The notes under the pieces were generated by a model that saw only the letters and a program-made list of their open reading frames with translations, ran no database searches and was not told the DNA's origin. A stretch of 33,521 nt of DNA from NCBI GenBank assembly GCA_043801935.1, contig JAZDLO010000175.1, positions 1 to 33,521 of the forward strand. Direction: 5' to 3'. Source of the DNA: JAZDLO01 sp043801935 (GTDB taxonomy: Bacteria; Actinomycetota; Thermoleophilia; RBG-16-64-13). Shown here piece by piece: positions 15,364-24,415 of the stretch. Within the stretch, counting starts at the first letter, position 1. Every line of letters begins with the position of its first letter. Position numbers and translations under genes: made by a program.

Positions 15364-16627
15364 AAGCCTCCGTGAAGGCGCGCACCGGCCGCAGCGGCGC
15401 GGATCTGCTCACCGACAGGATCAATCCCACTGCTATCAGCATCACGATGAGACTGTTGCGGCCGTAGCTGATAAAGGGTAGGGGCACCCCGGTGAGGGGC
15501 AACGCCCCGGTCACGCCCCCGATGTTGACGACCGCCTGGAGCGTGACGAGCATACCGCACCCGGCGATCAGATACCTGCCCACGGGATCGGCGCAGCGGC
15601 GGGCCAACTGCCAACACGCCAGTGCGAACACGGCGAAAAGCAGAATGACGAGTCCCGCTCCCAGGAGGCCGAATTCCTCCCCCAAGATCGCATAGATCAT
15701 GTCGGTGTGAGCTTTGGGAAGATACTGGAACTTCTGCACGCTTTCCCCGGGCCCTACCCCGAACCACCCCCCCCGGCCCAGAGCCACCAACGATTGCGAC
15801 AGTTGGAAACTCGAGCCTTGAGGATCGGCGGATGGATCGAGGAAGGAAAGCACGCGGCTCATCCGCTCGTGGCTGGAGAACGTGAAAGCCAGGGCTGCAG
15901 CTCCCCCCGCGCCGGCTACCAGCGCCCAATGGCGGCCCTTCATGCCCCCGAGCCAGAGCAGACCCAGCACCAGTCCTGCGATGATGATGGCGGTACCCAG
16001 GTCGCCTTCGAACACGACCAGTACGCAGGCGCTCAGACCTATGGCCCCGAACGGCCACATGAACGAGGCGAAATCGCCTATCTGCCGGCGACGGTCGGAG
16101 AGCAACTGGGCCGCGGCCAACACGACCGCCAGCTTAGCGAACTCTGAGGGCTGGAAAGTCAGCGGTCCGAGGGGGATCCAGCTGGCCGACCCACCCTCGC
16201 TTTGGCTCACGCCGGGGAGGTGGATAAGGAGCAGCGAGAACATGACGGCGATCACGAAGAATACAGAAGGCATCCGGATCCGGCGATAGTCGAAGCGGGA
16301 GATCCCCAGCAGGAGCAGGAGGCCCACGCCCGCGGTGATCCCCTGCTGCCGGATATAGGCGAACTTGTCCCCGCCGGTGACCGCCGTGGCGACCGAGACC
16401 GACAACATCATGCACAGCCCCGCGATCAGGAGGAGGAGCGCCGTTACCCATACCAGGTGGTACGAGGCGAGAGAGGAGTCCTTGAGCTTAGCTCCGGGCC
16501 GCAGGCCGCGCCTGTCGGCGGCGGCCTCGCGGCCCCGCGACCTCCCCGGGTCGGAGGCGGGCCGCGCCGGCGCCCGTTCCCCTGCGCCGACGCCCGATCG
16601 CGTCTGTTTGGCGTGCTGTGCGCTCAA
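15290..16627 (-). CDS. ftsW: Septal peptidoglycan glycosyltransferase FtsW
   Basis: SEDS-family polymerase that extends septal glycan strands from lipid II. About ten membrane helices follow a ~55-residue disordered, Arg/Ala-rich cytoplasmic N-terminus. Family signatures: LTFQPSEFAKLAVVL, VVFEGDLGTAI, the loop YLPKAHTDMIYAILGEEFGLLG and GVPLPFISYGRNSLI near the C-terminus (all as short blocks). The start is TTG at 16627, directly after the murD TGA; GGAGGGG 7 nt upstream supports it and no other ATG, GTG or TTG candidate is as well placed. The last ~25 codons overlap murG and encode a basic tail (RRRRDRGARRSG). Confidence 0.93.
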   Translation of the reverse strand: MSAQHAKQTRSGVGAGERAPARPASDPGRSRGREAAADRRGLRPGAKLKDSSLASYHLVWVTALLLLIAGLCMMLSVSVATAVTGGDKFAYIRQQGITAGVGLLLLLGISRFDYRRIRMPSVFFVIAVMFSLLLIHLPGVSQSEGGSASWIPLGPLTFQPSEFAKLAVVLAAAQLLSDRRRQIGDFASFMWPFGAIGLSACVLVVFEGDLGTAIIIAGLVLGLLWLGGMKGRHWALVAGAGGAAALAFTFSSHERMSRVLSFLDPSADPQGSSFQLSQSLVALGRGGWFGVGPGESVQKFQYLPKAHTDMIYAILGEEFGLLGAGLVILLFAVFALACWQLARRCADPVGRYLIAGCGMLVTLQAVVNIGGVTGALPLTGVPLPFISYGRNSLIVMLIAVGLILSVSRSAPLRPVRAFTEAYGNVTNIDRRRRDRGARRSGAGAG

Positions 16628-18115
16628 TCAAGCCCCTCCGGCGAGACCGTCGACGACGGCCCGGAAGTGCTCTCCCCGCTCTTCGAAGCTTCCGTATTGA
16701 TCGAAGCTTGCGCAGGCAGGAGCCAGGAGCACCACATCCCCAGGGACGGCGTTCTTGGCCGCGGCCCGTACGGCCCTTTCCAGATCCCCATATGCCTTGG
16801 GCACTGGGACGTCATCCAGCCCTTCACCGGATCGCACCTCCGCAAAAGCCGCCTCGACGAGGGGCGTGGCTTCTCCGATCAGATAGATCGCCTTACATCC
16901 GCGTGCACAGGCGCGCGCGATCGGCCGGTAATCCGAAGCCTTATCCCGCCCTCCCAAGATGAGATGCGTCCCCTCCGGGAAGGCGTTCAATGCCGTGAGC
17001 GTGGCCTCCACGTTGGTCGCCTTACTGTCGTTGACATACGTCACCCCGGAGACGATTCCTGCCCGTTCCAGGCGGTGAGCTACGCCCGCGAACGTACGTA
17101 GGCCCTCGGCCACCGCCGCTTTCTCCACGCCTCGCGCGATCGCCGCCGTGCCTGCCGCCAGGCAGTTCTCCAGGTTGTGAAGCCCAGGTAGTCGGATATC
17201 ACTCACAGGCAACGCCGGCTCCCCCTGCAGGAACATCCAGCCCCCATCCACCCAGGATTCGGGTCGAGGAGACGCAGCCTCGCCGCCGACCGTTGCCCCC
17301 ACTCGGAGGCCCACCGTAGGACCAGAGGCCGAGAAGAACGCCACCCGCGGTCCTCCGCTGCGAGCATCAAGTTGCGTTCCAAGCTCCGCCACGGCCGGAT
17401 CGGCAAGGTTGAGCACCGCTACATCCGTTGCCTTCTGGTTGGCGAACAGGTTGGCTTTGCAGGCTAGGTAGCGTTCCATGCTGCCATGGCGGTCAAGATG
17501 ATCGGGAGTGAGATTGAGGAAGACGCCGACGGCCGGTCGAAAGGCGTGTATATCTTCCAATTGGAAGCTTGAGACCTCCACCACCAGTTCTTCGTCGGGC
17601 GATACCTCGCCCGCGACCGAGGTCACCGCGACCCCGATGTTGCCCAAGATCCGCGCCGGCCGCGCCGCCGTGTCGAAAAGATGCCCCAGAAGAGCCGTGG
17701 TGGTGGTCTTCCCGTTGGTGCCGGTGATGGCGTCGAAGGGGTTCGGGAACAAGGCATAGGCCAGCTCCACCTCACTCCAGACAGGCACTCCCCGTGCCCG
17801 GGCCGCCCTCACCGGCGTCGCCTCTCCGGGAACTCCGGGGCTTTTGACGACCAAGTCCGGCGAAGGCCAGCGGGTGCCTAGATCATCTTCCCGAAGGAAC
17901 CGCACGCCGGCGCCCACGGCGTCTTCCAGGCCGGAGAGCGACTCGCGGCTGCGGCGATCGCTCACGGTCACCTGCAGTCCCGATCTGGCGAGCGCCAACG
18001 CGGCGCTGATTCCGGAGCGGCTCGCCCCCAACACCAGTACCCGGCGCACCGTCGCCGGCAGACCCGCGCCCCCCGCCGCTCCCGCATCCTGGTCGAAGAT
18101 CTCTCCGGAAGCCAC
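16628..18115 (-). CDS. murD: UDP-N-acetylmuramoylalanine-D-glutamate ligase
   Basis: Adds D-glutamate to UDP-MurNAc-L-Ala. The 495-residue product has the Rossmann-like UDP domain VLVLGASRSGISAALALA, VKSPGVPG, the ATP loop ITGTNGKTTTTALLGHL, EVSSFQLEDI, LNLTPDHLDRHGS with the carbamylatable Lys in YLACKANLF, NDSKATNVEATLTAL, LILGGRDK and a closing LLAPACASFDQYGSFEERGEHF region (in pieces). GTG at 18115 lies 2 bp after the mraY stop, preceded by a GGGGGG run. Slightly longer than the usual ~450 residues because of insertions around residues 250-290. Confidence 0.96.
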   Translation of the reverse strand: MASGEIFDQDAGAAGGAGLPATVRRVLVLGASRSGISAALALARSGLQVTVSDRRSRESLSGLEDAVGAGVRFLREDDLGTRWPSPDLVVKSPGVPGEATPVRAARARGVPVWSEVELAYALFPNPFDAITGTNGKTTTTALLGHLFDTAARPARILGNIGVAVTSVAGEVSPDEELVVEVSSFQLEDIHAFRPAVGVFLNLTPDHLDRHGSMERYLACKANLFANQKATDVAVLNLADPAVAELGTQLDARSGGPRVAFFSASGPTVGLRVGATVGGEAASPRPESWVDGGWMFLQGEPALPVSDIRLPGLHNLENCLAAGTAAIARGVEKAAVAEGLRTFAGVAHRLERAGIVSGVTYVNDSKATNVEATLTALNAFPEGTHLILGGRDKASDYRPIARACARGCKAIYLIGEATPLVEAAFAEVRSGEGLDDVPVPKAYGDLERAVRAAAKNAVPGDVVLLAPACASFDQYGSFEERGEHFRAVVDGLAGGA

Positions 18116-18117
18116 GG

Positions 18118-19104
18118 TCAGCCCCCCGGAGGACCGATGTACTTGTTACTCAAGTAGTACAGAACGAAGCCGGCGGCCGCCAAGATCGCGGCGACGATCC
18201 AGAGACGCACGATGATCTTGCTCTCCGACCAGTTCTTCAGCTCGAAATGGTGGTGGAGCGGAGCCATGAGAAAGACGCGCTTGTGGAAGACACGAAAGCT
18301 GACCACCTGGATCATGACGCTCAATGCCTCCGCCACGAACAAGCCTCCGATCAGCAGCACCAGGATCTCCGTCTCGGTGGCTATCGCGATCCCCGCCAGC
18401 CCGGCGCCCAAAGCCAAAGAGCCGGTGTCGCCCATGAAGACGGCGGCCGGGTGGGAGTTGTACCAGAGAAAGCCCACCGACGCCCCGGTCAGGCAGGCGG
18501 CCAACACGGCCAGGTCAGTCTCGCCGCGCAGGAACGCGATCCCGGCATAGGCGAACAATGCCACAGCCACGGTGCCCGCAGCCAGACCATCAAGTCCGTC
18601 GGTAAGGTTCACGGCGTTCGAGAAGCCGGCGATGAGGAAGAATGCGAACACGTAGTAGAAACCGCCGATGACCAGTCCGGAGCGCACGAAAGGCACGGTC
18701 AGACTCGAGTCTACTCCGCCGAATCGGAGGGCGATGAACACGGCTACCGCGACCAGTGGGACCTGCAGCAGCAGCTTGGTCCTGGCGCTCAGCCCCAGGG
18801 AGCGGTGCTGCCGTTGCTTGATGAGATCATCCGCCAGACCTATGGCTCCCGATCCGAAGGCCAGTATGAACACCACCAGGCTGGGTACCGTCTTGGTGGC
18901 GAAGATCAGGTACGGGATAAACGCAGCCCCAAGGATAAGGACGCCCCCCATCGTCGGGGTGCCCTGCTTGGAGCTATGACGCTCAGGAGTGAGCTCCCGG
19001 ATGTTCTGCCCGATCCCCCGCTGATGCAGCCAACGGATGTACCGCGGACCCGCGAGCATCGCGATAACCATGGCCACGAGCGTGGCTGCCAGGATCTCGA
19101 TCAC
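18118..19104 (-). CDS. mraY: Phospho-MurNAc-pentapeptide transferase MraY
   Basis: Polytopic membrane enzyme that transfers phospho-MurNAc-pentapeptide to undecaprenyl phosphate, making lipid I. The 328-residue product has about ten membrane helices and the conserved blocks SKQGTPTMGGVLIL, GLADDLIKQ (Asp-Asp pair), NAVNLTDGLDGLAAG, FLWYNSHPAAVFMGDTGSLALG and the HHHFE motif, all characteristic of the family. GTG at 19104 overlaps the murF stop as GTGA with GAGG about 9 nt upstream. Basic residues surround the cytoplasmic loop RQHRSLGLSAR. Confidence 0.96.
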   Translation of the reverse strand: MIEILAATLVAMVIAMLAGPRYIRWLHQRGIGQNIRELTPERHSSKQGTPTMGGVLILGAAFIPYLIFATKTVPSLVVFILAFGSGAIGLADDLIKQRQHRSLGLSARTKLLLQVPLVAVAVFIALRFGGVDSSLTVPFVRSGLVIGGFYYVFAFFLIAGFSNAVNLTDGLDGLAAGTVAVALFAYAGIAFLRGETDLAVLAACLTGASVGFLWYNSHPAAVFMGDTGSLALGAGLAGIAIATETEILVLLIGGLFVAEALSVMIQVVSFRVFHKRVFLMAPLHHHFELKNWSESKIIVRLWIVAAILAAAGFVLYYLSNKYIGPPGG

Positions 19105-20612
19105 GCCGGCGGCCTCGGGATCGCCCCGTCTGGGCTCCGCCCGGTCCGGGGGAGCTCGCCCCAGACTCCGGCCTCCGCCGCTTGGACCACCTGGTTCACC
19201 ATGATCTCGAGCTTCATACTACGGGAGGCCTTGAAAAGGACCACGTCGCCCGGCCTCAGCCCGGCCATCAGCACAGGCGCGTCGTGGGCCGAGATCACTT
19301 GTCCGACCGTCACCGGCCACGGACCTTCAAGCCCCGGTCGCGACTCGCACGCCTTGCGATATCCCTCTACCGTCGCCCTGGACAAAGGACCCACCCCCCA
19401 GAGCGCCCGCACCCCAGCCTCGGCTGCGTAGGCACCGATCTCCCGATGGTAGCGGTCCGCCTCCGGCCCTAGCTCGAGCATGTCGCCTAGGACGGCCACC
19501 GGTCTCCCTCTCGACCGGGCCGCCAGATCCACAAGATCGTCCAGCGCCGCCCGGACCGCGGCCGGGCTGGCATTGTAGGTGTCGTTGATGAGGCAAAGCC
19601 CTCCCAGGCGCATGACATCGCCCCGCGACCCGCTGAACCGCACGTCGGCCATCCCCAGCACGCACTGGTCAACTGGCAGGCCGGCAGCGTAGCAGGCAGC
19701 GGCAGCGGCCACCGCGTTCTCCAGGCGATGCCCGGACGCGAATGGCGTCTCTATCTCAACTTCACCTTCGGGCCAGCGGACCGAGAGCATGTCGCCGGTC
19801 CCGGTCCTAGACGCCGCCAGAGAGCCGTGGACATCCGCGGTCTCGGTACCCGGGCCGAGGCCGAAGCCAACGACCCGACAGTCAGCCGCCGCCGCATACG
19901 GCCGCAGAAACCGGCAATCCACAGGAATGACGGCTACGCCTGCCGGTGTGAGGCAGGTGAGGAGCTCAGCCTTGGCTTCAGCTATATCCTCCACGGTTCC
20001 CAGAAGCTCAAGGTGGACTGGATGGATATTCGTAATCAACCCCACATCCGGCTCGGCCAGTCGGGCGAGCGCTGCGATCTGACCGCGGCCCCTCATGCCC
20101 ATCTCCACGATGGCCACCTGCGTACCGGGCTCGATCGCGAGTAGGGTGAGCGGTACTCCCACCTCGTTATTCTGATTGGCAGCGGTGGTCACCACCCGGC
20201 GCACCCTCCTCGCCATGGCTCCCAGCAGATCCTTGGTGCTGGTCTTGCCTACACTTCCGGTGATGGCGACGACGATCACCCCTGACTTCCGGCGCACCGT
20301 CCTGGCCAGAGCCCCAAGGGCGGCCAGGGTGTCGGCCACTCGGTAGATGACCTGCTCCGATCCTGAGGGCAACGGGTGCTCTGCTGAAGCGACTTTCTGA
20401 GCCCAACGGCGAGCCTCGACCACTGCCCCGGACGCCCCGGCGACCAAGGCCGCGCCAACGAAGTCGTGGCCATCGAAGCGTTCCCCGGGCAATGCCACGA
20501 ACAGTTCGCCGGGCCGGATCGACCGGCTGTCTATGCTTACGCCCGGCACCCCGGCCGCAAGAGGCCCCTGCCCGAGCGCCCGCCCGGCTTCCTCCGCGGT
20601 GAGGGTGATCAT
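19101..20612 (-). CDS. murF: UDP-MurNAc-tripeptide-D-alanyl-D-alanine ligase
   Basis: Adds D-Ala-D-Ala to UDP-MurNAc-tripeptide, completing the pentapeptide. 503 residues; N-terminal substrate domain with SIDSRSIRPGELFVAL, central ATPase with ITGSVGKTSTKDLL and TTAANQNNEVGVPLTLL, NIHPVHLELLGTVEDIAEAK (lysine of the carbamate type), and a C-terminal domain with NDTYNASPAAVRAAL, LGDMLELG and LFKASRSMKLE (blocks). ATG at 20612 overlaps the murE stop as ATGA. Confidence 0.96.
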   Translation of the reverse strand: MITLTAEEAGRALGQGPLAAGVPGVSIDSRSIRPGELFVALPGERFDGHDFVGAALVAGASGAVVEARRWAQKVASAEHPLPSGSEQVIYRVADTLAALGALARTVRRKSGVIVVAITGSVGKTSTKDLLGAMARRVRRVVTTAANQNNEVGVPLTLLAIEPGTQVAIVEMGMRGRGQIAALARLAEPDVGLITNIHPVHLELLGTVEDIAEAKAELLTCLTPAGVAVIPVDCRFLRPYAAAADCRVVGFGLGPGTETADVHGSLAASRTGTGDMLSVRWPEGEVEIETPFASGHRLENAVAAAAACYAAGLPVDQCVLGMADVRFSGSRGDVMRLGGLCLINDTYNASPAAVRAALDDLVDLAARSRGRPVAVLGDMLELGPEADRYHREIGAYAAEAGVRALWGVGPLSRATVEGYRKACESRPGLEGPWPVTVGQVISAHDAPVLMAGLRPGDVVLFKASRSMKLEIMVNQVVQAAEAGVWGELPRTGRSPDGAIPRPPA

Positions 20613-22186
20613 GTGCTTTCCCCCAGAATGCGGGTGAGCGCTTCGCGGGCCACCTGCCGGTCATCAAAAGGAACGGTCTCCGTGGCGAGCTCCTGCCCCG
20701 ATTCGTGTCCTTTCCCAAGGATCAGAACGACGTCGCCCGGGCGAGCGTCGCCTATGGCCCGATCGATGGCCTGTCGCCGGTCGGGCTGCACCGTCACCGC
20801 AGAGGGGGAATGAAGTCCCGCCACGATGTCGGCGATGATGGCGTGCGGATCCTCCGTGCGGGGGTTGTCGGAGGTGATGATCACGAGATCGGCTCCCGAC
20901 TCGGCCTCTCGACCCATCTGAGGGCGCTTGCCTCTGTCCCGGTCTCCCCCGCAGCCCAGCACGGCGATCAGCCTACCCGGGGTGATCCCGCGAGCCGCCT
21001 GCAGGACGTTCCGGATCGAGTCCGGTGTGTGCGCGTAGTCGACCAGCACCGCGAAGTCCCGGCAGCCCTCGACCGGCTCCATGCGACCGGGCACACCACG
21101 GAACTCGCCTAGGGCCCCGAGCATCCGCTGCAGGTTCAGGCCTAGACCGACTCCGACGCCCAAGGCCGTCAGCGTGTTCGCCACATTGAATGCCCCGACC
21201 AGTCGGGTGACCACCTCAAAGCGCAGCTCGGCGCCTGCCGCACCCAGCATCTCTGTGAGACCGGCGGCCGGAGCGTCGACCCGCTCAAGGGCGGCCCCGC
21301 GCACGACCAGACTGCCCTTGGTGCCCATGGCGTCGATGACGAAGTCGCGCATCTCCAGATCGGCCGGGCCCCAGTCCGAAGTCGCCCCCGTGCTGGAAAG
21401 GGTGAGCAGCCGCTCGCGAGCGCACCTTGCTGCCAACACCCGCCCGAAGGGGTCGTCCACGTTGATGATCGCCGCGGACCGTGGACCAGTGAACTCGGCG
21501 TCCAGAAACAGCCGGCTCTTGGCAGCGAAATAAGCGCCAAGGGTCTCGTGGTAGTCCAGGTGGTCCTGGGTCAGATTGGTGAAGGCTACCGCGCGGAACT
21601 CGATGCCCAGGACTCGTCCCAGGTCGAGCGCGTGGGAGGAGACCTCCATCACAGCCGCTTCATCCCCAGCCGCCACCATCCGAGCCAGGTCTCGTTGGAC
21701 GTCGAGCGCCTCGGGCGTCGTCCGACCGGCGGGGAGTGTTTCGCCCCCTATCCGCCGCTCGACCGTACCCATGAGCCCCGCCCTGTGTCCGGCATGATCG
21801 AGGAGGTGCGCGACGAGGAATGCTGAGGTGGTCTTGCCGTTGGTGCCGGTGATACCCACGCTCAGGAGCCGAGAGCTCGGATGGCCATAGAAGGTGGCGG
21901 CGACCGGTCCCATCGCCGAACGCACCGAGGGGACGACTATCTGAGCGACCGGCAGTTCGAGGAGTCGCTCGACGCACAATGCGCTCGCCCCCCGGGCGAC
22001 CGCATCAGGAGCGAAATCATGCCCGTCGCGCGTGAACCCGGGGACGCAGAAGAAGAGGCTACCTTCACCGGCTTGGTCGCTCCGATAGCTGAGAGAGGTG
22101 ATGTCGACATCAGGCGCGCCAGCTAGGCGACAGCCCTTGACACCGGCGAAGAGGTCAGTGAGTCTCACGGGTCGGGATTCTATCAT
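20609..22186 (-). CDS. murE: UDP-MurNAc-tripeptide synthetase, meso-diaminopimelate type
   Basis: Adds the third residue of the stem peptide. 525 residues from ATG 22186, chosen because AGGA lies about 8 nt upstream; the frame stays open further 5' but that sequence overlaps the end of ftsI and is not protein-like. ATP loop GITGTNGKTT (residues 111-120), the carbamylated lysine in YFAAKSRLF (Lys223), VDYAHTPDSI, GCGGDRDRGKRPQMG and the specificity motif DNPR at 440-443. DNPR is the known marker for meso-diaminopimelate; lysine-adding enzymes carry other residues here. The gene is 43 bp after ftsI and coupled to murF. Confidence 0.96.
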   Translation of the reverse strand: MIESRPVRLTDLFAGVKGCRLAGAPDVDITSLSYRSDQAGEGSLFFCVPGFTRDGHDFAPDAVARGASALCVERLLELPVAQIVVPSVRSAMGPVAATFYGHPSSRLLSVGITGTNGKTTSAFLVAHLLDHAGHRAGLMGTVERRIGGETLPAGRTTPEALDVQRDLARMVAAGDEAAVMEVSSHALDLGRVLGIEFRAVAFTNLTQDHLDYHETLGAYFAAKSRLFLDAEFTGPRSAAIINVDDPFGRVLAARCARERLLTLSSTGATSDWGPADLEMRDFVIDAMGTKGSLVVRGAALERVDAPAAGLTEMLGAAGAELRFEVVTRLVGAFNVANTLTALGVGVGLGLNLQRMLGALGEFRGVPGRMEPVEGCRDFAVLVDYAHTPDSIRNVLQAARGITPGRLIAVLGCGGDRDRGKRPQMGREAESGADLVIITSDNPRTEDPHAIIADIVAGLHSPSAVTVQPDRRQAIDRAIGDARPGDVVLILGKGHESGQELATETVPFDDRQVAREALTRILGEST

Positions 22187-22229
22187 CAGTAGGGTCCTGT
22201 CGGCCCGCTGGATGGGAGAGCCCCACAGT

Positions 22230-23891
22230 TCAGTCCGCGGCCGCGGGCGGTATGCCCAGGCGCTTGAGGGCGAAGTCGGCGATCTTGGCAAAAGCCGGGG
22301 CGGCCACGTAGGCGCCCAGGTGCGCGTTCACCGGTTCGTCCACCATGACCAGGATCACCAAACGAGGCGCATCGGCGGGCACCATGCCCACGAACGACGC
22401 GATGAAGCGGTCTTCGGCGTAGCCGCTTCCGTCGGGCTTGACCTTCTGTGCCGTGCCGGTCTTCCCCGCCACCTCATATCCTTCGACCCGGGCCTGCTTG
22501 CCGGTGCCGCCAGAGACAGAGACACTTAGCATATCCCGCAGTTGAGCCGCTACCGCCTCGCTCACCACCCGGCGGGTCCACGGTTCCTGGCCTCCCCGCA
22601 CCAGGTGGGGTTGCACCAGTCGACCGTCGTTGGCGATGGCGGCGTACGCGGCGGCCAGCTGCAACGACGAGGTGGCGATCCCCTGACCGATGGGAACGTT
22701 GGCGATAGTGGTACCCGACCATTTTTCCGGGGCGAGCATCTGCCCGGCAGCCTCGCCCGGGAAGTCGATGTCCAGACGCTCGGTGAAGCCGAACCGGCGG
22801 ATCAGGTCGACCAGCCGTTTCTTGCCCACCTCCAAGCCCAGTTTGACGGCACCAACGTTGGATGACTGAGCGAGGATCTGGGTGACCGTGAGTTCTCGCA
22901 CTGCTGGGATGTTCTCATGCGATTCGTGCACCACCCGGTCGTATACCTGGATCTCCCTGCCCAAGGAGAATGTGGTCTCCGGCGACACCAGTCCCGCCTC
23001 CAAGGCGGCCGCCGTGACTACCATCTTGAAGGTCGACCCGGGCTCGTATTGGTCGGTCACCACAGAGTTGCGACGGTCCGGCTCCTCGACTGAGCCGAAC
23101 GCATTGGTGTCGAAGAGCGGTGTGTTGCCCATGGCCAGTATCTCACCATTAGTCGGGTCTATGACCACCGCGGAGGCCTTCTTCGCCTGGAACTCCTCCA
23201 CCACGTCGGCGAGTACCTTCTCGGTCTCGAACTGGATGTCCTCGTCGATGGTGAGGGTGATGGACTCGCCAGGGCGAGCCTCCTCGACCGAGATGGTGGA
23301 CAGCCGGTTACCCGCCGGATCGCTCACCACCTGCAAACGGCCCGGCTGTCCGGACAGCACCTGGTCGTACTCTTTTTCCACTCCTGCTAGTCCCACGTTG
23401 TCGGTGCCCACGAAACCGAGCAGTTGGGGTGCCAACGCCCCCTTGGGATAGACCCGCTTGTCCTCGGAGCATACGCTAACGCCGGGGATCTTGAGGTCTT
23501 TGACCTGTTGGCCGGCCGCCTGATCGATCTTCCGCGCCAGATACTCGAAGCCGGATTCCCTGGTCAGTTTGGCGAGTAGTTCTTCCACGGAGCAGCCAAG
23601 GATGGGAGCGAGTCGCCGGGCTACCCCGGCTGGATCCTTGATCTGGCCCGGGTTGGCATACACGGTGGCCATGGTCTGGGATATGGCCAGTTGCTCCCCG
23701 TCGCGGTCGTAGATGATGCCGCGAGGCGCATCCAGTTGCACCGTGCGGATGTGCTGGCTGTCCGCCCTCTCCTGGAGCCCGGGAGCAGCGATGACCTGCA
23801 CATAGAAAGCTCGAACCAGCAGAGCGGCAAGGAACAATAGGGCGAAGCCCATGAACAGCGCCAGACGCTTGTTCGTCCGGCCCATGTTCAT
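22230..23891 (-). CDS. ftsI: Septal transpeptidase (class B penicillin-binding protein, FtsI/PBP3)
   Basis: Cross-links septal peptidoglycan with FtsW. 553 residues: a short cytoplasmic tail, one membrane helix (about residues 9-29), the PBP dimerisation domain (APRGIIYDRDG, ALAPQLLGFVGTDNVGLAGVE) and the transpeptidase domain. Active-site motifs are STFK at 286-289 (nucleophile Ser286), SSN at 343-345 and KTG at 477-479. The protein ends directly after the catalytic domain with no PASTA repeats. ATG at 23891 overlaps the ftsL stop as ATGA; a second ATG follows two codons later. Confidence 0.96.
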   Translation of the reverse strand: MNMGRTNKRLALFMGFALLFLAALLVRAFYVQVIAAPGLQERADSQHIRTVQLDAPRGIIYDRDGEQLAISQTMATVYANPGQIKDPAGVARRLAPILGCSVEELLAKLTRESGFEYLARKIDQAAGQQVKDLKIPGVSVCSEDKRVYPKGALAPQLLGFVGTDNVGLAGVEKEYDQVLSGQPGRLQVVSDPAGNRLSTISVEEARPGESITLTIDEDIQFETEKVLADVVEEFQAKKASAVVIDPTNGEILAMGNTPLFDTNAFGSVEEPDRRNSVVTDQYEPGSTFKMVVTAAALEAGLVSPETTFSLGREIQVYDRVVHESHENIPAVRELTVTQILAQSSNVGAVKLGLEVGKKRLVDLIRRFGFTERLDIDFPGEAAGQMLAPEKWSGTTIANVPIGQGIATSSLQLAAAYAAIANDGRLVQPHLVRGGQEPWTRRVVSEAVAAQLRDMLSVSVSGGTGKQARVEGYEVAGKTGTAQKVKPDGSGYAEDRFIASFVGMVPADAPRLVILVMVDEPVNAHLGAYVAAPAFAKIADFALKRLGIPPAAAD

Positions 23892-24415
23892 CGGCCGGCG
23901 ACCGTCGTATCACCCTCCGATGCTGCCGTCCCAGTTTCGACTTCCAGATAGTGGACGGATTGGGCCGGCCCAAGGCCCAACTGAGTCGACTGCTCCGTTA
24001 CCCGCTCGGGGGAAGACAGAGCGGAGATCTGAGCGGATAGCGCGGAGGCCGTTGTAGCAAGCTCCTGCTGCTTCGTCTCCAGCTGGCCGACCGCGGACTC
24101 CACGCTCGTCGCGGCTGAGTTGAACAGCACCGGGACGACCACCGAGACCCCCAGCAGGAGCCCGGCGAACGCCAGAGCGATCAGGACCATGCCCCAGCGA
24201 GGTCTGCGTCTCGTCACAACCTTGAGCTCGGGAAGAGCCTGAGCTCTCTGGATCTCCGGCGCCGGCTGAGGCAGCCGCGCCGTCGCCTCGCGACCGTAGT
24301 AGCGGGTCGAGCGCGTCTGCGCGTCAACGCGTGCTGCGCTGCGCCGGGCCGCCGACGACGGGGTGAGGTCGCCTTCCCAGGCGTCCATCCAGAACGACCG
24401 AGAGGCGGTGGCCAT
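23888..24415 (-). CDS. ftsL: FtsL-like septal division protein
   Basis: Recognised mainly from position and topology, as FtsL sequences diverge widely. The 175-residue product has a long basic cytoplasmic part (1-75, with RRRPRWG just before the membrane), one membrane helix (about 76-101), an extracytoplasmic coiled coil (VESAVGQLETKQQELATTASALSAQISAL in blocks) and the FtsL/DivIC-type ending SPERVTEQSTQLGLGP. In the family this protein forms a complex with FtsQ and activates FtsW-FtsI. The ATG at 24415 overlaps the rsmH TGA (TGATG), with AGGA 7-8 nt upstream. Confidence 0.82.
   Translation of the reverse strand: MATASRSFWMDAWEGDLTPSSAARRSAARVDAQTRSTRYYGREATARLPQPAPEIQRAQALPELKVVTRRRPRWGMVLIALAFAGLLLGVSVVVPVLFNSAATSVESAVGQLETKQQELATTASALSAQISALSSPERVTEQSTQLGLGPAQSVHYLEVETGTAASEGDTTVAGR

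Noticed and set aside
18247..19431. A 394-codon plus-strand frame opposite mraY and murF
   Set aside because: Low-complexity His/Gln/Gly/Arg composition and overlap with two certain genes; no ribosome binding site.
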